Shown: positions 19,298 to 28,627, counted from the stretch's first letter. The stretch: DNA of 64,000 bases from Phycisphaerales bacterium (GCA_028279375.1 JANQNW010000009.1:62001-126000), one strand, 5' to 3'. Program-made: numbers and translations. Notes: generated from the letters alone by a model not told the origin.

Positions 19298-19807
19298 TCA
19301 GTCTTCGTCGTCCAGATCGATATCGAAATCGAAGACGCTGCTGTCGTCGTTGATCGCGCGCGTGGCTCGCGCGATGAGGTCGCCGATCTCGCCCGACGCG
19401 TCCGTGTCGTCTGATCCTGCGTCCGCGTCGCCGGTTGCTGTCGGCGTCGTTGGCTCTGAGGCCTTGTGTGAGACAGGCGCGTCAAGCAGCGGCGGCTCCA
19501 CGTACTCAGGCTCGCCGTTGATCTGGAGCGTGAAGACGATTGTCCCCACCGCGAGCTGATCGCCAGCCTCAAAGGCCGTCGGGCCGGAGAGTTGCTCGCC
19601 GTTGCGGAAGGTCCCGTTGCTCGAGCCCAGATCTTCGATCGTGACCTGGTCGTCGGCGATCGTGATGCGGCAATGCTCTCTCGAAACACTGGCCAGCGGG
19701 ACCTGCAGCCCACAACTCGTGCCCCGTCCGATGACGGAGACATCGTGCGTCACCGGCATGTCCTTCTTCGTGCCGTCAGACTTGAAATAGACAAGCTTCA
19801 CGTCCAC
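19298..19807 (-). CDS. FHA domain protein (GTG start)
   Basis: Forkhead-associated domain that binds phosphothreonine peptides. The 169-residue protein has an N-terminal FHA domain (about residues 20-95) with VIGRGTSCGL, SVSREHCRI and EDLGSSNGTFRNG, which supply the conserved Arg, Ser, His and Asn. An acidic C-terminal tail (TGDADAGSDDTDASGE, then DFDIDLDDED) is probably disordered. GTG 19807 has AGGAG about 10 nt upstream; an ATG at 19837 would give ten more residues without a ribosome binding site. No Ser/Thr kinase gene is adjacent. Confidence 0.88.
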   Translation of the reverse strand: MDVKLVYFKSDGTKKDMPVTHDVSVIGRGTSCGLQVPLASVSREHCRITIADDQVTIEDLGSSNGTFRNGEQLSGPTAFEAGDQLAVGTIVFTLQINGEPEYVEPPLLDAPVSHKASEPTTPTATGDADAGSDDTDASGEIGDLIARATRAINDDSSVFDFDIDLDDED

Positions 19808-19922
19808 GATTGGGATACTCCTGGAGTCGTCGAGCAACGCGCCGGCGACCCGAAACCGCGATCAATCGCCTCACAGTGGTTCGAACACGTGGCCTGGTCG
19901 CCGCTCGAGAGGGGCCGCGTCC

Positions 19923-21254
19923 GTGCGTAAGCCTATCCAACTTCCACAGACCGGACAACAGAAATTGGCCCCGCCGGGCCCCGACGAGGAACTCGCGCCG
20001 GTCCGATCTCTTTATCTCCATATTCCGTTCTGCACACACAAATGCCACTACTGCGACTTCTACAGCGTGGAGATTGAAGACCGCGGGCGTCACAAAGCGT
20101 TCGTTGAGGCGCTCGAGATGGAAATCGCGGCCTTGGGCGCGCTGAAGGACGCGATCGATGAGCGCCATCCGAAGAGCGATAACCGACTGCGCACGATCTT
20201 CGCCGGCGGCGGCACGCCAAGTCTCCTCTCCCCGGATCTGTGGGAACGCGTGCTCCGCGCTCTTCGAGACGCATTCGATCTCTCCGCAACGCAGATTGAC
20301 GACTGGGAGTTCACGGTCGAGTGCAATCCGGAATCCGTGAGCGCCGAGTTGATGACAACGCTGCGCGAGGGCGGCGTGAATCGGATCAGTGTGGGCGCTC
20401 AGTCATTCGACGCGCGTCATCTGGCGCTCCTGGAGAGAATTCACGAGCCGGAGAATGTGCAGCGTGCGCTCCAGATGGCGCATGACGCCGGCGTCACACG
20501 GAGATCGGTCGATCTCATATTCGGAATTCCCGGTCAGTCGATCGATGAGTGGATGCGTGATCTTGATCAAGTGCTTCAGCTTGACCCCGGCGTCGATCAT
20601 GTGAGTTGTTATGCGCTTACCTACGAACCAAATACGCCACTGACGGTGCGCATGCGCCGGGGCGAGTTCACGCCGATGGATCAAGACCGTGAACGTGAAC
20701 TTATGAGTCTGACGCGCGATCGTCTCCGGAAAGCGGGGTTCGAGCGCTACGAGATCAGCAATTTCGCGCGAACGTCGCCCGCGCCCGGCAAGACTCGTTC
20801 TCGTCACAACGAAGCCTACTGGAGGGGCATGTCGTGGTTTGCGGCAGGGCCGTCAGCGTCCGGGCATCTGCTCGTTGATGAGCGACGCCCCGAACGCGGC
20901 GGCTGGCGATTCAAGAATGTCCCGCGCCTCGCGGACTGGGCGGCGAGCGTCCGGCGATCAGGCGGCCGTGCCGACGTCGTCGATCTCGAAGGGCCGGATT
21001 CAGAGCAGGCGCTCGTCGAGCGGCTCCTGATGGAGCTCCGAGTCATCGACGGCATCGACATCGAATCGATCAGGTCTCACGCATCGCACATCGGCGCAGA
21101 GGACGAACTTGTCCGGCGCGTCACGTCGCTGATCGATCGAGGCCACATGGAAGCCGCCTCGGGTCGATGGAGACTTACGGATGAGGGCGTCTATCTCACC
21201 GATGCGATCGTCGGTGAACTGTGTGAGGCGATCAACCGTGCAGACTCGATATGA
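19923..21254 (+). CDS. hemW: Radical SAM heme chaperone HemW
   Basis: HemW binds heme and an iron-sulfur cluster and is thought to deliver heme to respiratory enzymes; it was formerly named anaerobic coproporphyrinogen oxidase-like. Cys37, Cys41 and Cys44 in IPFCTHKCHYCDF form the CxxxCxxC cluster site used by HemW. FAGGGTPSLL, NRISVGAQSFD and SCYALTYEPNTPL follow as in the family, and a C-terminal HemN-type winged region is present. Length 443 is slightly long because of a 25-residue N-terminal extension. Start GTG 19923 has GAGAGGGG upstream. Distinguishing HemW from HemN rests on the single cysteine motif and the size. Confidence 0.92.
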   Translation: MRKPIQLPQTGQQKLAPPGPDEELAPVRSLYLHIPFCTHKCHYCDFYSVEIEDRGRHKAFVEALEMEIAALGALKDAIDERHPKSDNRLRTIFAGGGTPSLLSPDLWERVLRALRDAFDLSATQIDDWEFTVECNPESVSAELMTTLREGGVNRISVGAQSFDARHLALLERIHEPENVQRALQMAHDAGVTRRSVDLIFGIPGQSIDEWMRDLDQVLQLDPGVDHVSCYALTYEPNTPLTVRMRRGEFTPMDQDRERELMSLTRDRLRKAGFERYEISNFARTSPAPGKTRSRHNEAYWRGMSWFAAGPSASGHLLVDERRPERGGWRFKNVPRLADWAASVRRSGGRADVVDLEGPDSEQALVERLLMELRVIDGIDIESIRSHASHIGAEDELVRRVTSLIDRGHMEAASGRWRLTDEGVYLTDAIVGELCEAINRADSI

Positions 21255-21449
21255 GTGCGCGCTCGTGAGATGCCGGTCCCACCACGCCGCCAGTGCGTCG
21301 AGCGTGTGACTGACATGTGCTTCTCTGGGATACGCGAGGAACTCGACTTGGCAGCCGGAATCTCCAAGCGCCGACACATGATCCGTTCGGGCAGGCTCTG
21401 CTAGATTGCGGGCCACCATCCTCGTTCGCCCGATGGAGGCCTCGGCTCG

Positions 21450-22997
21450 ATGGAAAACGTCAACCTCACGGTGATCGTCGTCTCATTTGCGCTCTACACG
21501 CTGGCGATCATCGCCGTCGGCATGTACTCGGCGCGATTCGCGAAGCGAAGCGACGAGGATTACTTCCTCGCGGGTCGCTCGCTCGGCCCGTGGATCGCGG
21601 CGCTCTCTGCGTCAGCATCCGCCGAATCGGGCTGGGTCACCATGGGCCTTGTGGGAATGGCGTTCGCAACCGGTTTCAACGCCTATTGGCTGATTCCAGG
21701 CGTCGGACTGGGCTACCTCTTCAACTGGTTCTTCCTCGCTGCGCGACTTCGAGAGCGCTCCGCCGCGTGCGGCGCGCTGACGATTCCGGATCTCTTCTCA
21801 CTGCACTTCCGGGAGCGCATCCCGCTGCTGCGCATTCTCAGTGTGATCGTCATCATGGTCGCCATGCTCCTGTACGTGGCGGCGCAGTTCGCCGCCGCAG
21901 GCAAGGCGTTCGACATCACACTTGGAGCCAACGTTCAGTACTGGCACGGCGTGCTCATCGGGGGCGGTGTCGTGCTCGCGTACTCAGTGCTCGGCGGTTT
22001 CCGCGCCGCGTGCTGGACCGACTTTCTGCAGGGCCTGATCATGATCGGCGCCCTCGTGGGCTTTCCGCTCTATCTCATGCTGACGCAGGGAGGCTACGGC
22101 TATATCCACGAGCAGCTCGCGAGTGTCGCGGACAAGTCGGGGCAGGAAGGGGGACTCCTCCGGTTCTTGCCTGAGAAGAGCGGCTTCGCCCTCATCGGGT
22201 TCCTTCTTGGCTCAGGCGCGCTCGGCGTGAACTTCGGGTATCCCGGCCAGCCGCACATCCTGATTCGTTACATGGCGATGAAGGACAAACGCGAGGCCGT
22301 GCGCGGCGGCGTCATTGCGATGATCTGGATGGTCCTCGTGATCTGGGGCGCCGTCACGATCGGCGTGCTCGCGCGGGCGATGGCGGAAGGGGGCGCGGCA
22401 TGGGGCCAGGATCTCCTCGCAGACATGGCGAGCGCCAACACGACCAATCTGCACGAGACTGCCCTGATCGTCGCGGCGGCGAACATGCTTCCGGGCGTGA
22501 TCGCGGGTCTCGTGCTCGCTGCCGTGCTCGCCGCTATCTGCTCGACTGCGGACAGCCAGCTTGTCGTGGCGGCAAGTTCGGTCGCCAACGACATCTACAC
22601 ACGTCTCTTCCGCCCGAAGAGCGAGAAGTCTCACATGTTCGTCAATCGAGCCGTGCTCTTCCTTCTCGGCGCCGGCGCGGTGGTGCTCGTGCTCGATCAA
22701 CAGGTGAACGTCTACACCTATGTGTTGACCTACGGATGGGCGGTGCTCGGTGCAGCGTTCGGCCCGCAACTCATCCTGCTCCTGCTGTGGAAGCGCGCAA
22801 GCTATGCAGGCTGCGTCACCGGCATGGCGATCGGGTTCGCGCTGCCGATCTTCTGGAATCTGACATACGGCGCCGAACCGCGGAGCGTCGAGATCTACAA
22901 CCTGACGCTCTCATTCATTGTCGCGATGATCGCGAACGTCGTCATGAGCCTGCTCATCCCAGATAGGCGGGAACCGGTTCAGCCAGAACCGGCGTAA
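21450..22997 (+). CDS. Sodium:solute symporter, PutP-like (SSS family)
   Basis: Thirteen-helix type sodium-coupled transporter, closest in its N-terminal half to proline permease PutP: DEDYFLAGRSLGPWIAALSA (residues 35-54), ASAESGWVTMGLVG, and SVLGGFRAACWTDFLQGLIM near 180-200. LAAICSTADSQLVVAASSVAND near 360-380 is the conserved sodium-site helix. Length 515 is usual. A TAGATT -10-like box lies near 21406. The last 44 bp overlap the 3' end of the convergent sulfotransferase gene. Proline is the best guess as substrate, from family resemblance only. Confidence 0.92.
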   Translation: MENVNLTVIVVSFALYTLAIIAVGMYSARFAKRSDEDYFLAGRSLGPWIAALSASASAESGWVTMGLVGMAFATGFNAYWLIPGVGLGYLFNWFFLAARLRERSAACGALTIPDLFSLHFRERIPLLRILSVIVIMVAMLLYVAAQFAAAGKAFDITLGANVQYWHGVLIGGGVVLAYSVLGGFRAACWTDFLQGLIMIGALVGFPLYLMLTQGGYGYIHEQLASVADKSGQEGGLLRFLPEKSGFALIGFLLGSGALGVNFGYPGQPHILIRYMAMKDKREAVRGGVIAMIWMVLVIWGAVTIGVLARAMAEGGAAWGQDLLADMASANTTNLHETALIVAAANMLPGVIAGLVLAAVLAAICSTADSQLVVAASSVANDIYTRLFRPKSEKSHMFVNRAVLFLLGAGAVVLVLDQQVNVYTYVLTYGWAVLGAAFGPQLILLLLWKRASYAGCVTGMAIGFALPIFWNLTYGAEPRSVEIYNLTLSFIVAMIANVVMSLLIPDRREPVQPEPA

Positions 22998-23856
22998 GCG
23001 ACTTGTCAGTCGATCGTGCGGGCGGAGGGGGCGACGGCGATTCCATCTCGACCCAACTTCGGTCCCGCTCGTACCCGAGCGCCAGGAGCACGTCTCCGGC
23101 GAGGTCGTCGAAAACCTGGGCGGATTCGCGCGTGAAGTGATTTCGCCAGTCACCGGCGACACCCTTGCGAATGAAGCTGGAGCGATCCTCCGTGCCGCCC
23201 GTGCGTCCGGTCTGGCGACGCATGGAGAACTTCTCGACCGCCATGTCGATTCGCCAGCCCTCGACGGGCTTGCCCGACACGTGCGCTGTCACGCGCGAGA
23301 GTGCGCAGCCGCAATCAGAGAGCAATTCCTCGTAGCTGACGTATGCGATCTCGGCGCGCCTCCGGACGTTCATCCACGAGTCAACGTGATCGCGCCAATT
23401 CGTTCGACAACCGCGCGGCCGGGCGAACTCGTTCTCGATGAATCGAGGGAGCAGCCTCTTCGTATCCTCCGGGTCATAGCCCTTGCCGAAGATTCGATCG
23501 TATTCAGCCGCAATCTTGCCCCAGCGCGGCGCGCTCCGCTTCTGGATGATCCGAAGACGATGGAAGAAGTACGAGACCATGATGTCCCGGCCATCGCGGT
23601 ACAGGTAGATCGCCCGTGACATGCGGGGATGGTGCGTCCAGTGGTTCTGGACCACGCACGAGAATCCGAGCGGCAATGCGGCGTGCTGAGGAAACGGAAG
23701 TTGCAGCGCGTCGGCGACCATGCGCGACAGCCAGGTGCCGCCTGACTTTGGATACTCGGAGATGTAATAGAACGGGAACGACGCTCCGTAGCGCAGGCCA
23801 ACCAGTCGCGTCATCGAGTCAGACGCTCTCCGCATTCCATGCTGGACCAACTTCAT
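22954..23856 (-). CDS. Sulfotransferase domain protein
   Basis: PAPS-dependent sulfotransferase fold, 300 residues. SEYPKSGGTWLSRMVADALQ (about residues 32-51) is the 5'-phosphosulfate loop, YRDGRDIMVSYF near 86-97 is the 3'-phosphate site, and RKGVAGDWRNHF near 245 is the C-terminal PAPS-binding signature. Start ATG 23856 has AGGAG 10 nt upstream. It lies 257 bp downstream of an exporter-type ABC gene on the same strand, which suggests but does not prove that a sulfated glycan or lipid is made and exported. Antisense overlap of 44 bp with the symporter gene. Confidence 0.9.
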   Translation of the reverse strand: MKLVQHGMRRASDSMTRLVGLRYGASFPFYYISEYPKSGGTWLSRMVADALQLPFPQHAALPLGFSCVVQNHWTHHPRMSRAIYLYRDGRDIMVSYFFHRLRIIQKRSAPRWGKIAAEYDRIFGKGYDPEDTKRLLPRFIENEFARPRGCRTNWRDHVDSWMNVRRRAEIAYVSYEELLSDCGCALSRVTAHVSGKPVEGWRIDMAVEKFSMRRQTGRTGGTEDRSSFIRKGVAGDWRNHFTRESAQVFDDLAGDVLLALGYERDRSWVEMESPSPPPPARSTDKSLTPVLAEPVPAYLG

Positions 23857-24025
23857 GAGGCCGGACTCCTGGGTGCGATCTGAGCAGGACGCGGACGCCG
23901 TCTGGCGCCAGACCTGTCGTCCTCTCGTCACACTAATCGGAGCCGCTGAGCCGACAAGAACCAGTAAGCGCACTTGGCGGAGTCTTCACGGGAACATTGG
24001 CGCCGCGCACACAAAGCGAACATTT

Positions 24026-24073
24026 CCGATCGGCCATGTAAATGATCGGCAAGCACAGGGCGCGGATCCGCGC
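24026..24073. repeat. Two inverted repeats upstream of the sulfotransferase gene
   Basis: CCGATC (24026-24031) and GATCGG (24044-24049) are mirror arms 12 bp apart. A perfect 14-bp palindrome, GCGCGGATCCGCGC, follows at 24060-24073. Both lie in the 257-bp gap between the ABC exporter stop and the sulfotransferase start. They may be operators or RNA hairpins. Confidence 0.3.
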
Positions 24074-24113
24074 AGCGCGGCGCTAACGTTCGGCGCGCTC
24101 GGGCCCTCCGTCC

Positions 24114-26063
24114 TCAGGACGGAATCGCATCGCCCTCTGCAAACGGAAGGTCATCATGAAGCTGCATGCGCAGGTAATGCGCATATCGGCCGTCGACCTG
24201 AATGAGTTCCTCGTGCCGTCCGACCTCGACGATGCGACCGTGTTCGATCACCGCAATGCGACTGGCGTGGCGGACCGTGCTCAATCGATGCGCGATCACG
24301 AACGACGTGCGTCCCTTCATGAGATTGCGGAGTGAGCTCTGAATGAGCGTCTCGCTCTCGCTGTCGAGATTGCTCGTTGCCTCGTCGAGAATGAGGACAG
24401 TGGGATCTGCGAGAATCGCGCGCGCGATGGCGAGCCTCTGCTTCTGTCCGCCGCTGAGACGGACGCCCCGTTCACCGATCAGGGTTCTGTATCCCTCCGG
24501 GAACTCGGAGATGAATGAGTGGGCATTGGCGGCGAGCGCCGCGGCGAGAATCGTGTCCTCATCGGCGTCAGGGCGCGAGTACGAGATGTTCTCTCCAATG
24601 GAGCCGTCGAAGAGAAAGACATCCTGCTCCACGATTCCAAGTATCCGGCGATAGCTCTCGACGTCGAACTCGCTGATTGATTGGCCGTCGAGCAGGACCT
24701 CTCCCTGGTCCGGGTCATAGAAGCGCGCGACCAGATTGCAGAATGTCGTCTTGCCCGCGCCGCTCGGGCCCACCAGCGCGATCATCTCTCCCGGCGCCAC
24801 ATCGATGTTCACGTCCATGAGTGCAGGCGCATCCGTGCCCGGGTAGGTGAACGTGACGCCCCGCATTTCGATGCTCCCTACGACAGAGGTGCGATCGACG
24901 CGACGCCTGCCGCGCGACTCCGAGAACTCCTTCGACTCATCCAGCAGATCGAGGAGGCGATCGAATCCGGCGAGGTTCGTCTGCATGCTCGCTGCGCTTG
25001 CCGCGAGCGCCTCCAGCGGCGAAAGAAGCGCCAGCAGATACGCGCTGAACATCATGACATCGCCGATCAGGAGGCGGCCGCTCAGCACGGCGAGCCCGCC
25101 GTAGAGCAGGATGCCGGCGGAGGCGAGCGGGATGAGCAGTTGCCACGACATATCCACCGCGCGCGCCCACCACCACGTGCGAAGCTCCATGCGCGCCAGG
25201 AGATGATTGCCGGTGACGAAGCGCCTGCTCTCGCCGCGCTCTCTGCTGAATCCGCGGACGATGCGCACGCCGCCGAACGCCTCCGTGGAGTGCGCATCGA
25301 CCGTCTGCCGTGTGTGGCGGATGTCTCGATACATCGGTCGGATGCGGCTGATCCATGTCTTGTGCGTCACCCACACGAGAGGAAGCAGCAGGATCGCGCC
25401 CACGAGCAGGAGCCAGTCCACGAACGCCAGGATGATCAGTGTGCCGCTGAGCTGGGCGATCCCGCGCCACGGGTTGTAAATCGTGCTGAAAACCATCTCG
25501 CCGGCGCCGCCGGCGTCCTCGCGGAGGATGCTCGCGACGCCGCCGCTCTTGAGCGCATGCACGCGATGGAGGGGTAGCCGGACGGCGTGCTCGAAGGCGA
25601 GCTTGCGAAGGCGCACCTGCATCCGCTTTGTCACAAGCGTCGTCTGCCAGCGTCCCCACATGCCGATGCCGACAGAAAGCACGGAGAGCGTGACCATCGC
25701 GCCGGCCGTCATCCAGAGGAGGGTCTCCCGAGTCCTGCCCTCAGCGAACCACGCCGGCAGCGCTGCGGGCCCCGGAGACTCGGCGAGGATGAAGTCAACA
25801 ACCACCTTGATGGCGAACGGCATGGCCAGCCCGATCGCCGTCGCAATCGTCAGCGTGATGAGGGAGAGAACGACCTTGAGCCGATGCCCCTGGAGCAGAC
25901 GCCAGAATCGCCCGAGCAGATCCCCGAATGACCGCGACCGCTGGCTGCGAATCTGGTCCGCCGATCGCAGGTGGCGATCCGCCTGGGGCTGCCCCCGCCG
26001 CGCGCGGCGCTCCTTCAGGTAACGACCGAATCGCGCTCCACTTGTGTCATCTCTGGGCCGCAT
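24114..26063 (-). CDS. ABC exporter, fused membrane domain and ATPase (MsbA/lipid-exporter type)
   Basis: Half-transporter of 649 residues. Six transmembrane helices span roughly residues 80-360, then the nucleotide-binding domain: Walker A GPSGAGKTTFCNLVARF, a Q-loop GIVEQDVFLFDGSIGENI, signature [14 protein letters not shown], Walker B VLILDEATSNLDSES and the H-loop FVIAHRLSTV. The layout is that of MsbA and multidrug exporters; the substrate is not readable. ATG 26063 is supported by a -10 box 6 nt upstream, which excludes the longer frame to 26213. A hairpin with a 7-bp stem is centred exactly on the stop codon (24107-24123). Confidence 0.93.
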   Translation of the reverse strand: MRPRDDTSGARFGRYLKERRARRGQPQADRHLRSADQIRSQRSRSFGDLLGRFWRLLQGHRLKVVLSLITLTIATAIGLAMPFAIKVVVDFILAESPGPAALPAWFAEGRTRETLLWMTAGAMVTLSVLSVGIGMWGRWQTTLVTKRMQVRLRKLAFEHAVRLPLHRVHALKSGGVASILREDAGGAGEMVFSTIYNPWRGIAQLSGTLIILAFVDWLLLVGAILLLPLVWVTHKTWISRIRPMYRDIRHTRQTVDAHSTEAFGGVRIVRGFSRERGESRRFVTGNHLLARMELRTWWWARAVDMSWQLLIPLASAGILLYGGLAVLSGRLLIGDVMMFSAYLLALLSPLEALAASAASMQTNLAGFDRLLDLLDESKEFSESRGRRRVDRTSVVGSIEMRGVTFTYPGTDAPALMDVNIDVAPGEMIALVGPSGAGKTTFCNLVARFYDPDQGEVLLDGQSISEFDVESYRRILGIVEQDVFLFDGSIGENISYSRPDADEDTILAAALAANAHSFISEFPEGYRTLIGERGVRLSGGQKQRLAIARAILADPTVLILDEATSNLDSESETLIQSSLRNLMKGRTSFVIAHRLSTVRHASRIAVIEHGRIVEVGRHEELIQVDGRYAHYLRMQLHDDLPFAEGDAIPS

Positions 26064-26069
26064 CCAGCA

Positions 26070-26075
26070 ATCGTA
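26070..26075 (-). promoter_or_regulatory. -10 box of the ABC exporter gene, leaderless spacing
   Basis: TACGAT on the minus strand ends 6 nt before ATG 26063, inside a TATACGATT context. Confidence 0.55.
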
Positions 26076-26212
26076 TACCCCGTCGAACGCCTCGCGCCGC
26101 GTCCAGTCGCAGGAGTCGACGGGTGGCTCTAGACTGTGCGGTTCGCTCGCAGGCGTGATGTCAGCGCCACGCGGGCCCGAATCCAGCGAGACCTCTGACG
26201 GAGCACGCATCA

Positions 26213-26851
26213 ATGAGCGTCCTCAATATTCGGAATTCAACGATCACAATCTTCGCCATGCTGCTCGTCGCCGCGATCGCGCTCACGCCCGACGCCGCAC
26301 GCGCTCAGGATGGCGACTCCGGCTCGGCCCAGGAGGAGGCGTTTGTGTACGTCAAGATGAAGACGTCGAAGGGCGACATCGTGCTCGAACTCAATCAGGA
26401 GAAGGCGCCGATCTCCGTTGAGAACTTTCTGAAGTATGTGGATGAGGAGTTCTACAACGGCACGGTTTTCCATCGTGTGATGAAAGGCTTCATGATCCAG
26501 GGAGGCGGATTCACCGACGCCACCTCGCGCAAGCCGACGAATCCTCCGATCAAGAATGAATGGCGAAACGGCCTGAAGAACAAGCGCGGGACAATCGCGA
26601 TGGCGCGCACGCAGGTGCACGACTCCGCCACGTCGCAGTTCTTCATCAATCACGCGGACAATGCCTTCCTCGACCAACCGCGCGATGGCGCCGCGTACGC
26701 CGTCTTTGGTGAGGTTGTCGAGGGCATCGAGGTCGTGGATGCGATCGCAGACGTTCCCACGCGTCGCGTCGGCCCACAGGCGAACTATCCGGTTGAGAAG
26801 ATCGAGATCATGGAGGTCGTGCTCCTCGAGGATTACGCGCCGGAAGGCTGA
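26213..26851 (+). CDS. Periplasmic cyclophilin-type peptidyl-prolyl isomerase
   Basis: Catalyses cis-trans isomerisation at proline and helps protein folding. The signal peptide ends near residue 31 (PDAARA|QDG), so it acts in the periplasm. The active-site segment FHRVMKGFMIQGG, the substrate-groove RGTIAMAR and SQFFIN, and the C-terminal YAVFGEV and GIEVVDAIA match PpiA and PpiB. Length 212 includes a roughly 40-residue leader. GGAG lies 10 nt before ATG. A strong intrinsic terminator follows 38 bp after the stop. Confidence 0.95.
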   Translation: MSVLNIRNSTITIFAMLLVAAIALTPDAARAQDGDSGSAQEEAFVYVKMKTSKGDIVLELNQEKAPISVENFLKYVDEEFYNGTVFHRVMKGFMIQGGGFTDATSRKPTNPPIKNEWRNGLKNKRGTIAMARTQVHDSATSQFFINHADNAFLDQPRDGAAYAVFGEVVEGIEVVDAIADVPTRRVGPQANYPVEKIEIMEVVLLEDYAPEG

Positions 26852-26884
26852 TCTCCGGTGCGCATCGCTCGATCACACTCGAAC

Positions 26885-27721
26885 TCAGACGCCGGTCGCT
26901 GAGACCGGCGTTTTTTCATGCGCGGTCTGCTTCGTCAAGACGCCTCGCATGGAGGTCACGGCTCGACCGCCGAGAAGGACGCGATCGCCGGCCACGCGAA
27001 CCCGAAGATCGCCGCCCCTCGCTGAGGCCTGGTGCGCCAGGAGCGTCGTCTTCCCGAGGCGCTCGCTCCACAGGGGCCCGATTGTGCAATGCGCCGAACC
27101 GCAGACAGGATCTTCGTCGATCCCGCACGCCGGCGCGAAATAGCGGGACACACAGTCGTACGCGCCCTCACCGGGGGCCGTCACCGCAACGCCGAGAATG
27201 TCGGGAAGAAGCGCCAGACGCGACAGGTCAGGCGCGAGCGACCGCACCGTCTCAGCGTCCTCCACCTCGACAACGAGAGAGCCGTTCGAGTTCCTGTGCA
27301 CGCTTATCACGCGCGCCCCGATGATCTCTTCCAGATCGGAGGGCGGCGGGCAGGACTCCGGCGTCGCGATTGGAAGGTCGATCTCGATCAACGCGCCGTC
27401 GCGACGGCAGCGCAAATCACCGCGCTTCGTTGCGAACACCACATCCTCACCGGAGTCGACAAGCCCTTCGCTCCAGACTGCATGCGCCGCGGCCATCGTC
27501 GCATGCCCGCAGATATGCACCTCCATGGTCGGCGCGAACCAGCGCAGATGCAGCGAATCGTTTGTGACACGCAGGAACGCCGTCATCGGCGCCCCGAGTT
27601 CATTCGCGACAGCCCGCAGCCAGACTTCCTCACGATCCGACGCGAGGATGACAACAGCGGCAGGATTGCCGGTGAACGGACCGGAAGCGAATGCGTCAAT
27701 GAGAAGGACTCGCTCGCTCAT
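26885..27721 (-). CDS. PhzF-family isomerase-like protein
   Basis: Family of diaminopimelate-epimerase-like folds; PhzF itself isomerises a phenazine precursor, but most bacterial members have unknown substrates. The 278-residue protein starts LIDAFASGPFTGNPAAVV, holds FAPTMEVHICGHATMAAAHAVW (about residues 55-76) and ends with DEDPVCGSAHCTIGP, the second family signature. No phenazine genes are nearby. ATG 27721 is supported by a -10 box 6 nt upstream. Its last codons are formed by the terminator hairpin of the convergent cyclophilin gene. Confidence 0.9.
   Translation of the reverse strand: MSERVLLIDAFASGPFTGNPAAVVILASDREEVWLRAVANELGAPMTAFLRVTNDSLHLRWFAPTMEVHICGHATMAAAHAVWSEGLVDSGEDVVFATKRGDLRCRRDGALIEIDLPIATPESCPPPSDLEEIIGARVISVHRNSNGSLVVEVEDAETVRSLAPDLSRLALLPDILGVAVTAPGEGAYDCVSRYFAPACGIDEDPVCGSAHCTIGPLWSERLGKTTLLAHQASARGGDLRVRVAGDRVLLGGRAVTSMRGVLTKQTAHEKTPVSATGV
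26889..26916 (+). terminator. Intrinsic terminator of the cyclophilin gene, inside the phzF-like coding end
   Basis: Nine-bp stem ACGCCGGTC / GACCGGCGT around a GCTGA loop, followed by TTTTTT on the plus strand. The same bases encode the last codons of the convergent PhzF-family gene. Confidence 0.88.
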
Positions 27722-27727
27722 GCGCGC

Positions 27728-27733
27728 ATCGTA
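27728..27733 (-). promoter_or_regulatory. -10 box of the phzF-like gene, leaderless spacing
   Basis: TACGAT on the minus strand ends 6 nt before ATG 27721. Confidence 0.55.
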
Positions 27734-27795
27734 GGCGCGGCGAAGATGGACATCGTCGCGCCGCTCACGCGAACCCCGGATCGAACGCATCCGCG

Positions 27796-28572
27796 TCAGT
27801 CACACGGGCCCCACGATCCGAGCAGGTCGGCCAGGTCAGACGGCCCGACTCGACCGGTGCAGTCAAGGTCGCCAGAATTGTCGACCCCACCCCAGAGAAC
27901 CAGCAGCAATGCGACATCGGACTCATCAACCACCCGGTCGCCGTTCAGATCCGGGCAGGTGGGAACCAGATCGATCAGCAGGGTCGGCCGCTTCTCCAGC
28001 GGATTCTCATACGAACTCGAGTACACGCTGGCGCCTTCCCGAACGAGCGCGCCCTCAGGTGACTCGTCCACGCGTCCCTGCACGCCGAAGAACTGGTTCC
28101 CCCGCAATATGTCCTGTCGCACGAGTTCGGTGACGTCGACCTCGAAGACGCCTGCTCCCGGATCAGGTTCGATCACGATGAGAGGCTCCTCGTCGAGACC
28201 GGCCGCGAAGTCGACCGGCCTCAGCCTGCCGTCGGTCACGGTGTTCACGTGCTGAAATGAGGTCTCAATGTCGCCCGGAACTCCCGTTGTCGTGAGAACA
28301 AGCCGGGCTGATCGGACATCGCGCGGATCAGCAATTTGGAAGATCGCCCACTCGAAGTGGACGCGACGCGCCGTGAACTGATCGCCGGTGAGTAGGAGTT
28401 CGAACGACGCGAAGATCTCCCGGCCCGGAGGAACGAACTCGATGGCGTCGCCGACCTGGTCGCCGTCGGAGTCGATCACGAGCCCGGCGACCCGTGGCGG
28501 AGTATCCGTCGGGCAAACGCCGTGAGAGGCGACGATGACGCTGGCGGCGAAGGCGACGCTCATCGCCAACAT
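27796..28572 (-). CDS. Secreted protein with dockerin-like C-terminus
   Basis: The 258-residue protein has a signal peptide (MLAMSVAFAASVIVASHG) and a central beta-rich domain with VFEVDVTELVRQDI and RPTLLIDLVPTC, resembling the DNRLRE-like jelly-roll found before dockerin domains. The end carries two calcium-loop repeats (DLNGDRVVDESDVALLLVLW and DLDCTGRVGPSDLADLLGSW) and finishes GPCD. GGAGGT sits 7 nt before ATG 28572 and decides the start. It is the third protein of this tail type in the window and diverges from murD. Confidence 0.82.
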   Translation of the reverse strand: MLAMSVAFAASVIVASHGVCPTDTPPRVAGLVIDSDGDQVGDAIEFVPPGREIFASFELLLTGDQFTARRVHFEWAIFQIADPRDVRSARLVLTTTGVPGDIETSFQHVNTVTDGRLRPVDFAAGLDEEPLIVIEPDPGAGVFEVDVTELVRQDILRGNQFFGVQGRVDESPEGALVREGASVYSSSYENPLEKRPTLLIDLVPTCPDLNGDRVVDESDVALLLVLWGGVDNSGDLDCTGRVGPSDLADLLGSWGPCD

Positions 28573-28627
28573 CGAGAACCTCCATTCGGCGCAACGAAGA
28601 ACATCGCGTTGGATCCTAGCGCGGGCG

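Noticed and set aside
24107-24123. Hairpin TCCGTCC-TCA-GGACGGA at the ABC exporter stop as an intrinsic terminator
   Set aside because: No T-run on either side; kept only as a comment in the gene entry.
27032-28255. A 407-codon plus-strand frame
   Set aside because: Antisense to the PhzF-family and dockerin-type genes, which carry recognisable domains.
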